Shown piece after piece: positions 9,434 through 17,206 of a stretch of 64,000 bases of DNA. Position numbers and translations under genes: made by a program. A model generated the notes under the pieces. The model was not told where the DNA came from. It searched no databases and saw only the letters and a program-made list of their open reading frames with translations. Numbering within the stretch: the first letter of the stretch is position 1; each line of letters starts with the position of its first letter. Location of the stretch: positions 2,790,001 through 2,854,000 of the forward strand of contig NZ_FO704550.1 in the NCBI RefSeq assembly GCF_000968195.1. Direction: 5' to 3'. This stretch comes from Xenorhabdus doucetiae (GTDB lineage: Bacteria > Pseudomonadota > Gammaproteobacteria > Enterobacterales > Enterobacteriaceae).

Positions 9434-10792
9434 ATGCAAAACATCTCACAACTCAAGCGAGGGTTAAGCGTTCGCCACATTCGATTTATGGCACTGGGTT
9501 CGGCGATTGGCACCGGTCTTTTCTATGGTTCAGCCGGCGCTATTAACGCTGCGGGACCCGCGGTATTGCTGGCTTATATCATCGGGGGTGCCGCCGTTTT
9601 CATGGTCATGCGGGCATTGGGGGAAATGGCGGTGCATCGTTCTGCACCGGGATCGTTCTCTTATTATGCGACTCACTACTTAGGGCCATTAGCGGGTTTT
9701 CTGACCGGATGGACTTACGTCTTTGAAATGTTAATTGTTTGTCTTGCTGACGTCACCGCATTCGGCATCTACATGAAGCTCTGGTTTCCCCATGTTGACC
9801 AGTGGATTTGGGTACTGGGCATTGTCTTTTTTATTGGGGCAATAAACCTCTGTAACGTCAAAGTCTTTGGGGAAATGGAGTTTTGGCTGTCCATTATCAA
9901 AGTGGTTGCGATTATTGCGATGATTATCGGCGGTTTCGGCATCATGCTGTATGGATTCGGTCAGGAAGCCGAACAGGCCACAGGCCTATCGAACTTATGG
10001 CAACATGGCGGATTTATGCCAAACGGTGTTGCAGGCGTGATTGCTTCGTTTACGGTCGTGATGTTTGCTTTTGGTGGCATTGAAGTCATCGGTATCACGG
10101 CCAGCGAAGCCAAAAATCCGGAACAATCCATCCCACGCGCCATTAATGCCGTCCCATTCCGTATCTTACTGTTCTATGTCCTTACGCTGTTTGTTTTGAT
10201 GTGCATTTATCCGTGGAATCAAGTGGGGCAAAATGGCAGTCCGTTTGTTCAGATATTCTCCAGTTTTGGCATTGATTTCGCTGCCAATATCTTGAATGTT
10301 GTCGTGATTACCGCAGCAATTTCTGCGATCAACAGTGATATTTTTGGCGCCGGGCGGATGATGTATGGTATGGCGCAGGAAAAACAAGCTCCGGCCTCGT
10401 TTACCCGGCTGACGAAAAACGGCGTGCCGTGGGTGACGGTGTTAACGATGTCAGGGATCTTGCTGGTGGGTGTAGTGTTGAATTATCTGCTGCCAGAAAA
10501 AGTGTTCATCATCATTGCATCTATCGCAACATTTGCCACCGTCTGGGTCTGGCTGATGATTTTGCTGTCACAATATACCATGCGTCGGAAAATGCCGGCA
10601 GAAGAGGTTAAACAGCTTAAATTCCCCGTTCCTTTCTGGCCAGTTGCGCCTACTTTAGCCATTGCTTTTATGGCATTTGTGATTGCCGTATTAGGCTATT
10701 TCCCCAATACCCGAATCGCATTGTACGTTGGGATCATGTGGATAGCATTATTAACCCTCAGCTATTATTTATGGGTGAAAAAACGTGGGTGA
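9434..10792 (+). CDS. APC-family amino acid permease, probable histidine transporter (HutT-like)
   Basis: The 452-residue protein has about 12 predicted membrane segments. The first segment carries the substrate-loop motif ALGSAIGTGLFYGS near residue 17, typical of the amino acid transporter (AAT) branch of the APC superfamily, and ALGEMAVHRSAPGSFSYYA follows. Overall it resembles the ProY/HutT group. It begins 92 bp after hutH on the same strand behind AAGGATAA, and no other gene in the hut block supplies uptake. Histidine (or urocanate) import is inferred from context; proline or another amino acid remains possible. Confidence 0.8.
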   Translation: MQNISQLKRGLSVRHIRFMALGSAIGTGLFYGSAGAINAAGPAVLLAYIIGGAAVFMVMRALGEMAVHRSAPGSFSYYATHYLGPLAGFLTGWTYVFEMLIVCLADVTAFGIYMKLWFPHVDQWIWVLGIVFFIGAINLCNVKVFGEMEFWLSIIKVVAIIAMIIGGFGIMLYGFGQEAEQATGLSNLWQHGGFMPNGVAGVIASFTVVMFAFGGIEVIGITASEAKNPEQSIPRAINAVPFRILLFYVLTLFVLMCIYPWNQVGQNGSPFVQIFSSFGIDFAANILNVVVITAAISAINSDIFGAGRMMYGMAQEKQAPASFTRLTKNGVPWVTVLTMSGILLVGVVLNYLLPEKVFIIIASIATFATVWVWLMILLSQYTMRRKMPAEEVKQLKFPVPFWPVAPTLAIAFMAFVIAVLGYFPNTRIALYVGIMWIALLTLSYYLWVKKRG

Positions 10793-10857
10793 AAAAACGC
10801 GGAAGCTGATTTGTGTTCGGGATCATGGCAGACTAACAATCTGATATACTCGCCGCA

Positions 10858-10901
10858 CTTCAAGAGGCATTGATTATCTCCCACAATGCAGGGAGATAAT
10901 C
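10858..10901. repeat. Dispersed palindromic repeat, copy 1
   Basis: CTTCAAG at 10858-10864 is followed by an 11-bp perfect inverted repeat, GATTATCTCCC (10872-10882) and GGGAGATAATC (10891-10901). The same CTTCAAG plus GATTATCTCCC...GGGAGATAATC arrangement recurs at 37022-37101. It sits in the 182-bp spacer before prmB and looks like a small intergenic repeat element. Confidence 0.7.
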
Positions 10902-10974
10902 CGCGGCGTTTGTTTTGCGGGCTGCAACCTGAGGTTATAGAGTATCTATCTTTTTTGTTATTTGGAGGTGTTTT

Positions 10975-11910
10975 TTGGATAAGATTTTAGCCGATGAGGC
11001 TGTTGCAGAGCTGCATACTATCCTTGATATGTTGCGTTGGTCTGCCAGCCGTTTTAACGAAGCGAATATCTATTGTGGGCATACTTCATGTCATCCGTGG
11101 GATGAAGCTTTGCAATTAGTGCTTCCCACATTGCACTTGCCTCAGGATATTCCAGATTCAATGATGGCTTCACGTCTGACATCAACCGAACGCCAGCGCA
11201 TTGTGGAACGAGTCATGCTCCGGGTTAATGAACGTGTTCCGGTGGCTTATTTGACCAATCAGGCTTGGTTCTGTGGCCATGAATTTTATGTCGATGAGCG
11301 GGTTTTGATTCCACGTTCACTGGTGAGATATGTGATTGACAACCAATTTGAAGGGCTTATCTCACATCAACCATCGACCATTTTGGATCTTTGTACCGGC
11401 AGCGGTTGTATTGCCATAGCCTGTGCCTATGCCTTCCCGGAAGCGGAAGTGGATGCGGTTGATATTTCGCCGGATGCGTTGGCCGTTGCAGAGATCAATA
11501 TAGAGAACCACCGGCTTTCCCAGCGGGTAATCCCGATCCGTTCAGATCTGTTTCATGATATGCCACCCGTGAAATATGACATCATTGTGACTAACCCGCC
11601 TTATGTCGATGAGGAAGATCTCAGTGATTTTCCTGAAGAATATCGTCATGAACCTGAGTTAGCGATGGCGGCGGGTGTTGATGGATTGCAGTTGGTTCTT
11701 CGTATTCTGGCGACAGCCCCGGATTTCCTTGCGGAAGATGGCATCCTGCTCTGTGAAGTCGGTAACAGTATGGTTCACCTGATTGAGCAATACCCTGACG
11801 TTCCCTTTAAATGGCTGAAATTCGACCATGCTTATGGTGATGGTGTTTTCGTGCTGACTCGCCAGCAGCTTGTTGAATATCACGAATATTTCCAGCAATT
11901 CAAAGCGTAA
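10975..11910 (+). CDS. prmB: PrmB, ribosomal protein L3 N5-glutamine methyltransferase
   Basis: The 311-residue protein methylates a glutamine of ribosomal protein L3 with S-adenosylmethionine. The SAM-binding motif LDLCTGSGCIAIA is near residue 138, and the glutamine-recognising NPPY is near residue 205. The start is a TTG at 10975, supported by GGAGG at 10964-10968 and by the match of MDKI...DEAV to the E. coli N-terminus. The residues between about 30 and 100 form the helical N-terminal domain of this family. Its usual neighbour aroC follows after 245 bp. Confidence 0.95.
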   Translation: MDKILADEAVAELHTILDMLRWSASRFNEANIYCGHTSCHPWDEALQLVLPTLHLPQDIPDSMMASRLTSTERQRIVERVMLRVNERVPVAYLTNQAWFCGHEFYVDERVLIPRSLVRYVIDNQFEGLISHQPSTILDLCTGSGCIAIACAYAFPEAEVDAVDISPDALAVAEINIENHRLSQRVIPIRSDLFHDMPPVKYDIIVTNPPYVDEEDLSDFPEEYRHEPELAMAAGVDGLQLVLRILATAPDFLAEDGILLCEVGNSMVHLIEQYPDVPFKWLKFDHAYGDGVFVLTRQQLVEYHEYFQQFKA

Positions 11911-11987
11911 TATTTTTCACACCACGCAATGGTTAAAACTAATATCCCATGACATTAAACAGGTTTTCATCATCGTGATAGCGTGTC

Positions 11988-12018
11988 ATCTTGTCCTGCG
12001 TGTCGTGCGGGACAAGAT
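11988..12018 (+). terminator. Hairpin after prmB, possible terminator
   Basis: ATCTTGTCCTGC (11988-11999) pairs with GCGGGACAAGAT (12007-12018), 12 bp with one G-U pair and a 7-nt loop. Only a short T-rich stretch follows. The rest of the 245-bp prmB-aroC spacer shows nothing else I can name. Confidence 0.45.
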
Positions 12019-12155
12019 TGACGTCTTTCATTTTGAAACGCGATTTAAAGTCAAATAAAATTACTGAAATAAGATAGGTTTTAATCATTGGGTGAGTTAT
12101 TGTTATTCGCTCTCATTTTTAACGCATAAATAATGATGGCAGGGTAGGAATAGGC

Positions 12156-13238
12156 ATGGCAGGAAACAGTATTGGGCAGTTTTTTCGTGTCACCACATTT
12201 GGTGAATCCCACGGCATCGCACTGGGATGTATTGTTGATGGTGTTCCACCCGGTATTACGATCAGCGAAGCTGATTTACAAATCGACCTGGACAGGCGTC
12301 GTCCGGGCACTTCCCGTTATACGACCCAGCGCCGTGAACCCGATCAAGTCCGCATTCTTTCGGGTGTGTTTGACGGCGTGACAACAGGCACCAGCATTGG
12401 CCTGATGATTGAAAACACCGATCAGCGTTCACAAGATTACAGTGCGATCAAAGATGTCTTCCGCCCAGGTCATGCTGACTATACCTACGAACAGAAATAT
12501 GGCTTGCGCGATTACCGTGGCGGCGGGCGTTCATCTGCCCGTGAAACCGCCATGCGCGTTGCCGCAGGGGCCATTGCTAAAAAATATCTATTCGAAAAAC
12601 ACGGCATTCTTATACGTGCCTGCCTGACGCAGATGGGCGATATTCGTTGTGAATTGCAAGACTGGGATCTGGTTGAGCAGAATCCTTTTTTCTGTCCTGA
12701 TGCCAGTAAATTGACCCAGCTTGATGAATTACTTCGGACGCTGAAAAAAGAGGGCGATTCTATCGGTGCGAAAGTCAGTGTGGTGGCTGAAAACGTCCCG
12801 GTGGGATTGGGTGAGCCGGTTTTTGACTGTCTGGATGCCGATATTGCCCACGCTTTGATGAGTATCAACGCGGTAAAAGGGGTTGAAATCGGCGACGGTT
12901 TTGGTGTTGTCAATTTACGTGGCAGCGAAAACCGTGATGAAATCACGACGCAGGGCTTTACCAGTAATCATGCCGGCGGCATTTTGGGCGGTATTAGCAG
13001 CAGCCAGCCGATTGTGGCGCATATCGCTCTGAAACCGACCTCCAGTATTATGGTGCCGGGCAAAACGATTAATCGTCAGGGAGAGGAAGTGGATATGGTG
13101 ACGCGTGGCCGGCACGATCCTTGTGTGGGTATCCGTGCGGTGCCGATCGCAGAAGCCATGATGGCGATTGTCCTGATGGATCACTTACTGCGTCAGCGGG
13201 CACAATGCGCCGATGTGATACCCCCGCTTCCACGTTAG
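12156..13238 (+). CDS. aroC: AroC, chorismate synthase
   Basis: The 360-residue enzyme makes chorismate from 5-enolpyruvylshikimate-3-phosphate using reduced FMN. Family signatures are visible in order: GESHGIALGCIVDG at about 17, the DYRGGGRSSARETA stretch near 125, and RGRHDPCVGIRAVPI near 317. The length equals that of other enterobacterial AroC proteins. It is 13 bp before yfcA; in E. coli mepA lies between these two, and here mepA is absent. Confidence 0.97.
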   Translation: MAGNSIGQFFRVTTFGESHGIALGCIVDGVPPGITISEADLQIDLDRRRPGTSRYTTQRREPDQVRILSGVFDGVTTGTSIGLMIENTDQRSQDYSAIKDVFRPGHADYTYEQKYGLRDYRGGGRSSARETAMRVAAGAIAKKYLFEKHGILIRACLTQMGDIRCELQDWDLVEQNPFFCPDASKLTQLDELLRTLKKEGDSIGAKVSVVAENVPVGLGEPVFDCLDADIAHALMSINAVKGVEIGDGFGVVNLRGSENRDEITTQGFTSNHAGGILGGISSSQPIVAHIALKPTSSIMVPGKTINRQGEEVDMVTRGRHDPCVGIRAVPIAEAMMAIVLMDHLLRQRAQCADVIPPLPR

Positions 13239-13251
13239 TAGGAAATGATTC

Positions 13252-14052
13252 ATGGAATGGTCATTATTGGGGGCGGAAATTTACGGTCTCCTGTTTTTGA
13301 TTGCGATGGTTGCCGGGTTTATCGATTCTATTGCCGGAGGGGGTGGATTATTGACCATTCCCGCATTGCTCTCAGTAGGAATTTCTCCAGTCCAGACACT
13401 GGCAACCAATAAATTACAGGCAGTAGGCAGTTCTTTCTCTGCCAGTCTTTATTTTATCCGCCGTGGTGTGGTGGATTTACGTTCCCAGCGTTTTGCCATC
13501 ATCATGACGATCATCGGCGCCATGTTAGGGGCTTTGCTGGTTCAGTTTGTGTCAGCGGATTTTCTGCGTTATTTATTGCCGGCGCTGGTGATCATTATCG
13601 GCCTCTATTTTCTGTTGATACCGAATATTGGTGCAGAAGATCGGCAACGTCGCCTTGGACCAATGGCATTTGGCTGCCTTGCCGGATGTGGAATTGGCTT
13701 TTACGATGGCGTGTTTGGGCCGGGAACAGGATCTTTTTTCGCACTCTCTTATGTCATGCTTTGTGGCTACAATTTGGCAAAAGCCACGGCTCATGCCAAG
13801 GTACTGAACTTTGCCTCCAATATCGGCGCCTTGGGGTTCTTTATCCTTGGTGGACAGGTCTTATGGCTGGTCGGCGTTGTGATGCTGGTGGGGCAAATTA
13901 TTGGTGCACGGTTAGGCGCAAGTTTGGTATTGAGCAGAGGGCAGAAAATTATCCGTCCGATGCTGGTGACTATCTCTTTCCTGATGAGCATTAAACTGCT
14001 TTATGATCACCACGGAGAAACCATCCGTTCTTGGCTGGCGTTTTATTTTTGA
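13252..14052 (+). CDS. yfcA: YfcA, TSUP (TauE/SafE) family membrane transporter
   Basis: The 266-residue protein has about eight predicted membrane segments and the family repeat GFIDSIAGGGGLLTIPAL near residue 22, with the mirrored YDGVFGPGTGSFF near residue 148. TSUP proteins move sulfur-containing or small organic anions; the substrate of YfcA is not established. The gene is 13 bp after aroC and 21 bp before epmC, so it is probably co-transcribed. Confidence 0.9.
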   Translation: MEWSLLGAEIYGLLFLIAMVAGFIDSIAGGGGLLTIPALLSVGISPVQTLATNKLQAVGSSFSASLYFIRRGVVDLRSQRFAIIMTIIGAMLGALLVQFVSADFLRYLLPALVIIIGLYFLLIPNIGAEDRQRRLGPMAFGCLAGCGIGFYDGVFGPGTGSFFALSYVMLCGYNLAKATAHAKVLNFASNIGALGFFILGGQVLWLVGVVMLVGQIIGARLGASLVLSRGQKIIRPMLVTISFLMSIKLLYDHHGETIRSWLAFYF

Positions 14053-14073
14053 TTTAGGGTTCGGCATTAATAC

Positions 14074-14625
14074 ATGACTGCACATCATTATCAACAACTG
14101 ATTGAAATTTTTGATAATTGCTTTAGCAATGACTATAACACCCGTTTGATAAAAGGTGATGATGAGCCGATTTATCTGCCGGCAGATGATCAAGTGGACT
14201 ATCACCGGATCGTGTTTGCCCACGGATTTTATGCCAGTGGATTACATGAAATTTCTCATTGGTGCATTGCGGGTGAAGCGCGTCGCAAACTGATCGATTT
14301 TGGCTACTGGTATTGCCCTGATGGGCGTGATGCCCAAACGCAGGAAGCGTTTGAAAAAGTGGAGATTAAGCCGCAATCGCTGGAATGGTTATTCTGCGTC
14401 GCAGCAGGATTTCCCTTCAATATCAGTTGTGACAACCTTGAAGGCGATTTTGAGCCAGATCGCCTTGCTTTTCAGCGGAAAGTGCATGCCCAAGTCATGC
14501 AATACCTTGAAAATGGCATACCCACACGAGCAGCACGCTTTATTCAAGGTCTGCAATCGTTTTACAATACGCCTCCACTAAAAGCAGGGCATTTTCCTTA
14601 TCCGGAAGATCCTTTTGCGAATTGA
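14074..14625 (+). CDS. epmC: EpmC, elongation factor P hydroxylase
   Basis: The 183-residue protein (formerly YfcM) hydroxylates the beta-lysylated lysine of elongation factor P. The metal-binding motif HEISHWCIAGE is near residue 65, and the conserved FGYWYCPDGRD and WLFCVAAGFPFNISCDNLEG follow. The size matches E. coli EpmC. It lies between yfcA and yfcL, as expected. The genes for the earlier modification steps (epmA, epmB) are not in this window. Confidence 0.93.
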   Translation: MTAHHYQQLIEIFDNCFSNDYNTRLIKGDDEPIYLPADDQVDYHRIVFAHGFYASGLHEISHWCIAGEARRKLIDFGYWYCPDGRDAQTQEAFEKVEIKPQSLEWLFCVAAGFPFNISCDNLEGDFEPDRLAFQRKVHAQVMQYLENGIPTRAARFIQGLQSFYNTPPLKAGHFPYPEDPFAN

Positions 14626-14647
14626 AATTGATTTTGAGGAAAAAATA

Positions 14648-14923
14648 ATGCTCGCAGAGTTTGAAACACGCATTCTGGCGCAAATTGATGATAGGGTTGA
14701 ACATGCCAGTGATGACGAATTATTTGCTGGTGGATACCTCCGCGGGCATCTGACATTAGCGGTTGCCGAATTGGAGCAAGAAGGCGCAAATACGGTTGAA
14801 CAGCTTCATCAGCGTGTAGAAGAAAGCATCCACAAAGCGATTAAAGCGGGAGAATTGGCTCCACCCGATCAAGCTTTGGTTTTGGCAACGTGGCAAGCAT
14901 TGCTGGAGAGTGCGAAAGCCTAA
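14648..14923 (+). CDS. yfcL: YfcL family protein
   Basis: The 91-residue acidic protein has no known activity. The start is the ATG at 14648, 7 nt after GAGG, rather than an in-frame codon overlapping epmC. Conserved family text includes VEHASDDELFAGGYLRGH near residue 17. It is predicted mostly helical, with no signal peptide or membrane segment. Gene order epmC-yfcL-mnmC matches E. coli, except that two unrelated genes are now inserted before mnmC. Confidence 0.88.
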   Translation: MLAEFETRILAQIDDRVEHASDDELFAGGYLRGHLTLAVAELEQEGANTVEQLHQRVEESIHKAIKAGELAPPDQALVLATWQALLESAKA

Positions 14924-14951
14924 TCTTCTGATATAAAAGTTATTTTATTTT

Positions 14952-14981
14952 GGGCTATTGATATAGCCCTTTATTTTTTCT
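14952..14981 (+). terminator. Terminator after yfcL
   Basis: GGGCTAT (14952-14958) and ATAGCCC (14963-14969) form a 7-bp stem with a 4-nt loop, followed by TTTATTTTTTC. It probably ends the aroC-yfcA-epmC-yfcL transcript. Confidence 0.8.
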
Positions 14982-15434
14982 GCCCGAACGAAGTAATTCC
15001 CCTCCCCCGATTACAAAAAAATTCGTAGTGCTTCTCAAAAATGAGAAGAAATAGTAACAATTCAATCTTTATTGATCCTTTTAAAATAAAGATAAAGTAC
15101 AGTTATGCTGTAAGGGAAAATAGTAAATAAAATAATGACATTTTATTTATTACTATTATTTAAGGAGGTTTTTTCAAGTGATGTTAAAAATAACGTATAA
15201 ACGTGTCACTATTTAACGAATATGAATATAATTATTTATTATTACTTTAAATAATGATTCAAAATGATCATGCTATTAATAGAACAACTGATGATTAATA
15301 TAAGACGTGATGCTAATATTTGGACGATGACATATTGGAAAATGAAGTAAATCAATAAGTTTTTGTATTGGCAAAATAAATAAATTCCCCTTGAGAAGTC
15401 AAAACTAGAAAAGGATACTTCGGGAGAGCGTGAC
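14982..15434. other. AT-rich intergenic region with an isolated strong Shine-Dalgarno sequence
   Basis: About 450 bp with no full-length gene. A perfect AAGGAGG (15162-15168) precedes GTG-ATG at 15178-15183, which opens a frame of only 12 codons ending at 15216. This could be a leader peptide, a remnant of a lost gene, or chance. The low GC contrasts with the flanking core genes. The promoter for the downstream coiled-coil gene presumably lies here, but I cannot single out its boxes. Confidence 0.4.
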
Positions 15435-16565
15435 ATGAAGACGGAAAGCAGTTTTGTTCAAGGTAGTTACAGAGATCATGCTGAAAATAATACAGTACTT
15501 TTGTTACCTGAATCGATAAATTCTAACTCATTAAATTTTGCTGAGAAAAGAATGATGAATACCACATTGGAAAAAAGAGTTGAAAATCTGGAATCAGATG
15601 TTACTCAAATAAAAATGGATGTTGCTGTTATAAAATCAAATTATGCAACAAAAGCGGATGTTGAAGCTATTAGTGTCTTGATTCATAAAGAAATATATTC
15701 TATACGTGGAGATGTATTACCCTTGCAAGGTAATATGGGATCTGTAAGTAGTGATATATCGACCTTGCAGAAGGATACGGGCACTATGCGTGGTGATATA
15801 TCGATCTTGCAGAAGGATACGGGCACTATGCGTGGTGATATATCGTCCTTGCAGAAAGATGTGGGCACTATGCGTGGCGATATCTCGACCTTGCAGAAAG
15901 ATGTGGGAACTGTGCGTGGCGATATCTCGACCTTGCAGAAAGATGTGGGTACTATGCGTAGTGACATATCAACCTTGCAGAATGATATGGTAACTGTGCG
16001 TGACGATATTTCGTCCTTGCAGAAAGATGTGGGCACTATGCGTAGTGACATATCAACCTTGCAGAAGGATATGGTAGCTGTACGTAGCGATATCTCGACC
16101 TTGCAGAATGACATGGTCGCAGTACGTAGCGATATATCGACTTTGCAGAAGGATATGGTCGCAGTACGTAGCGATATATCGACTTTGCAGAAGGATATGG
16201 TCGCAGTACGTAGCGATATATCGACCTTGCAGAATGACATGGTCGCAGTACGTAGCGATATATCGACTTTGCAGAAGGATATGGTCGCAGTACGTAGTGA
16301 TATCTCGACCTTGCAGAAGGATATGGTAGCTGTACGCGGTGACATATCATCCTTGCAGAAGGACATGATATCTGTACGTAGTGATATATCATCATTGAAT
16401 AGTGAAACAGTATCTATACGTAAAGAAATATCATTTATACATCAGAGAATATCCTCTTTACATGAGGACCTATCCAGTAAAATAGTGGCTCAAACCAAAT
16501 GGATGGTCACAATGATGTTTGGGTTTTCTGGTGTCATTATTGCAGCCATGAGGTTTATGATTTGA
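15435..16565 (+). CDS. Tail-anchored coiled-coil protein with 14-residue tandem repeats
   Basis: I do not recognise this 376-residue protein as a named family. Residues 1-105 hold an ordinary coiled-coil start (LEKRVENLESDVTQIKMDV, then KSNYATKADVEA). Residues 106-315 are 15 consecutive 14-residue repeats of the type SDISTLQKDMVAVR, with degenerate copies on either side. Ile, Leu, Met/Val and Val fall 3-4-3-4 apart, a perfect double heptad, so a long rod is expected. The protein ends in one hydrophobic segment (MVTMMFGFSGVIIAAM) and five further residues, giving a tail-anchored layout with no signal peptide. GGGAG precedes the ATG. The stop overlaps the start of the next gene. The layout recalls small XhlA-like phage proteins, but the similarity is only of design. 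Confidence 0.7.
   Translation: MKTESSFVQGSYRDHAENNTVLLLPESINSNSLNFAEKRMMNTTLEKRVENLESDVTQIKMDVAVIKSNYATKADVEAISVLIHKEIYSIRGDVLPLQGNMGSVSSDISTLQKDTGTMRGDISILQKDTGTMRGDISSLQKDVGTMRGDISTLQKDVGTVRGDISTLQKDVGTMRSDISTLQNDMVTVRDDISSLQKDVGTMRSDISTLQKDMVAVRSDISTLQNDMVAVRSDISTLQKDMVAVRSDISTLQKDMVAVRSDISTLQNDMVAVRSDISTLQKDMVAVRSDISTLQKDMVAVRGDISSLQKDMISVRSDISSLNSETVSIRKEISFIHQRISSLHEDLSSKIVAQTKWMVTMMFGFSGVIIAAMRFMI
15750..16379 (+). repeat. 42-bp tandem repeat array, 15 copies
   Basis: The unit is 42 bp (14 codons), typified by gtagcgatatatcgac plus ctTTGCAGAAGGATATGG. Copies 8-14 are nearly identical at the DNA level, while copies 1-7 are more diverged (TGTMR type). The unit length keeps all copies in frame, so copy-number change would lengthen or shorten the protein without disrupting it. 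Confidence 0.95.
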
Positions 16566-17089
16566 ATACGCTGTTTTCAATTCGGTTAACACAAAAATCA
16601 GATGTAACCCAATTACCTGCCATAGAACGTTCTGCTGCGGAATTATTTCGGTTTATACCTGAACTGGATTGGATAGCCGATGGTTATGTGCAAACGGAAC
16701 CGCAGCATTTGGGCTATATTACGCAAGGGAATAGCTGGATTGCGCTTAATGAAGGATCTTTACCTATTGGGTTTATTTTGGCTAAACCGTTAGATGATGG
16801 GCTGCATATTGTGGAACTTTCAGTGCATGAACATTGGCAGAGAAAAGGTATTGGGAAGGCGTTGATTGAGAACGTCATTCAGGTTGCGCAGCAGCGTCAG
16901 CTTAATGCTGTAACATTGACAACGTTTCGTTATGTTAACTGGAACGCGCCTTTCTATCACAAATTAGGGTTTGAGATCTTAGACTCGCAACAAATTTCTG
17001 AGTCGTTACAACAAATATTACAAAGTGAAATCGATGATGGGTTTGTCGAAGAACAACGCTGCGCAATGAGACGTTGCCTGACGATATAA
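16562..17089 (+). CDS. GNAT-family N-acetyltransferase
   Basis: The 175-residue protein carries the acetyl-CoA-binding motif A, VELSVHEHWQRKGIGKALIE, near residue 85, and a C-terminal NAPFYHKLGFEILD motif typical of GNAT enzymes acting on small molecules or peptides. I choose the TTG at 16562, which overlaps the stop of the preceding gene by 4 bp (TTGA) and has ATGAGG upstream; codons farther upstream would read antiparallel to no homologous sequence. The overlap suggests translational coupling with the coiled-coil protein. The substrate cannot be inferred. Confidence 0.8.
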   Translation: MNTLFSIRLTQKSDVTQLPAIERSAAELFRFIPELDWIADGYVQTEPQHLGYITQGNSWIALNEGSLPIGFILAKPLDDGLHIVELSVHEHWQRKGIGKALIENVIQVAQQRQLNAVTLTTFRYVNWNAPFYHKLGFEILDSQQISESLQQILQSEIDDGFVEEQRCAMRRCLTI

Positions 17090-17157
17090 TTGCAATACCC
17101 GAATAGGAACTGAACCTGAGTATAAGGCCAATGTTTGCAAATAAAGATTTTGGTGTT

Positions 17158-17191
17158 TGCGTCAGGTATGATTTTTGCCATACCTGACGCA
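17158..17191. terminator. Strong hairpin between convergent GNAT and mnmC genes
   Basis: TGCGTCAGGTATG (17158-17170) and CATACCTGACGCA (17179-17191) form a perfect 13-bp stem with an 8-nt loop. Neither side has a T-run. Its position between convergent genes suggests a bidirectional transcript end or a processing stop. Confidence 0.6.
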
Positions 17192-17206
17192 GCAGAGTGA
17201 ATCACT

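Noticed and set aside
11870..12058. 62-codon frame overlapping the prmB end
   Set aside because: It starts inside prmB without a ribosome-binding site and crosses the downstream hairpin.
15242..15436. 64-codon minus-strand frame before the coiled-coil gene
   Set aside because: Leu/Ile/Ser-rich translation of AT-rich DNA, no ribosome-binding site, and it covers the promoter region of the opposite gene.
15683..16366. Long open frames on the minus strand and in other plus frames across the repeat array
   Set aside because: A 42-bp repeat without stops in one copy stays open in all copies, so these frames are a by-product of repetition. They have no ribosome-binding sites and give low-complexity Cys/Arg-rich translations.
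15750..16379. Possible CRISPR array
   Set aside because: The 42-bp units are directly abutting and in frame, with no unique spacers and no cas genes.
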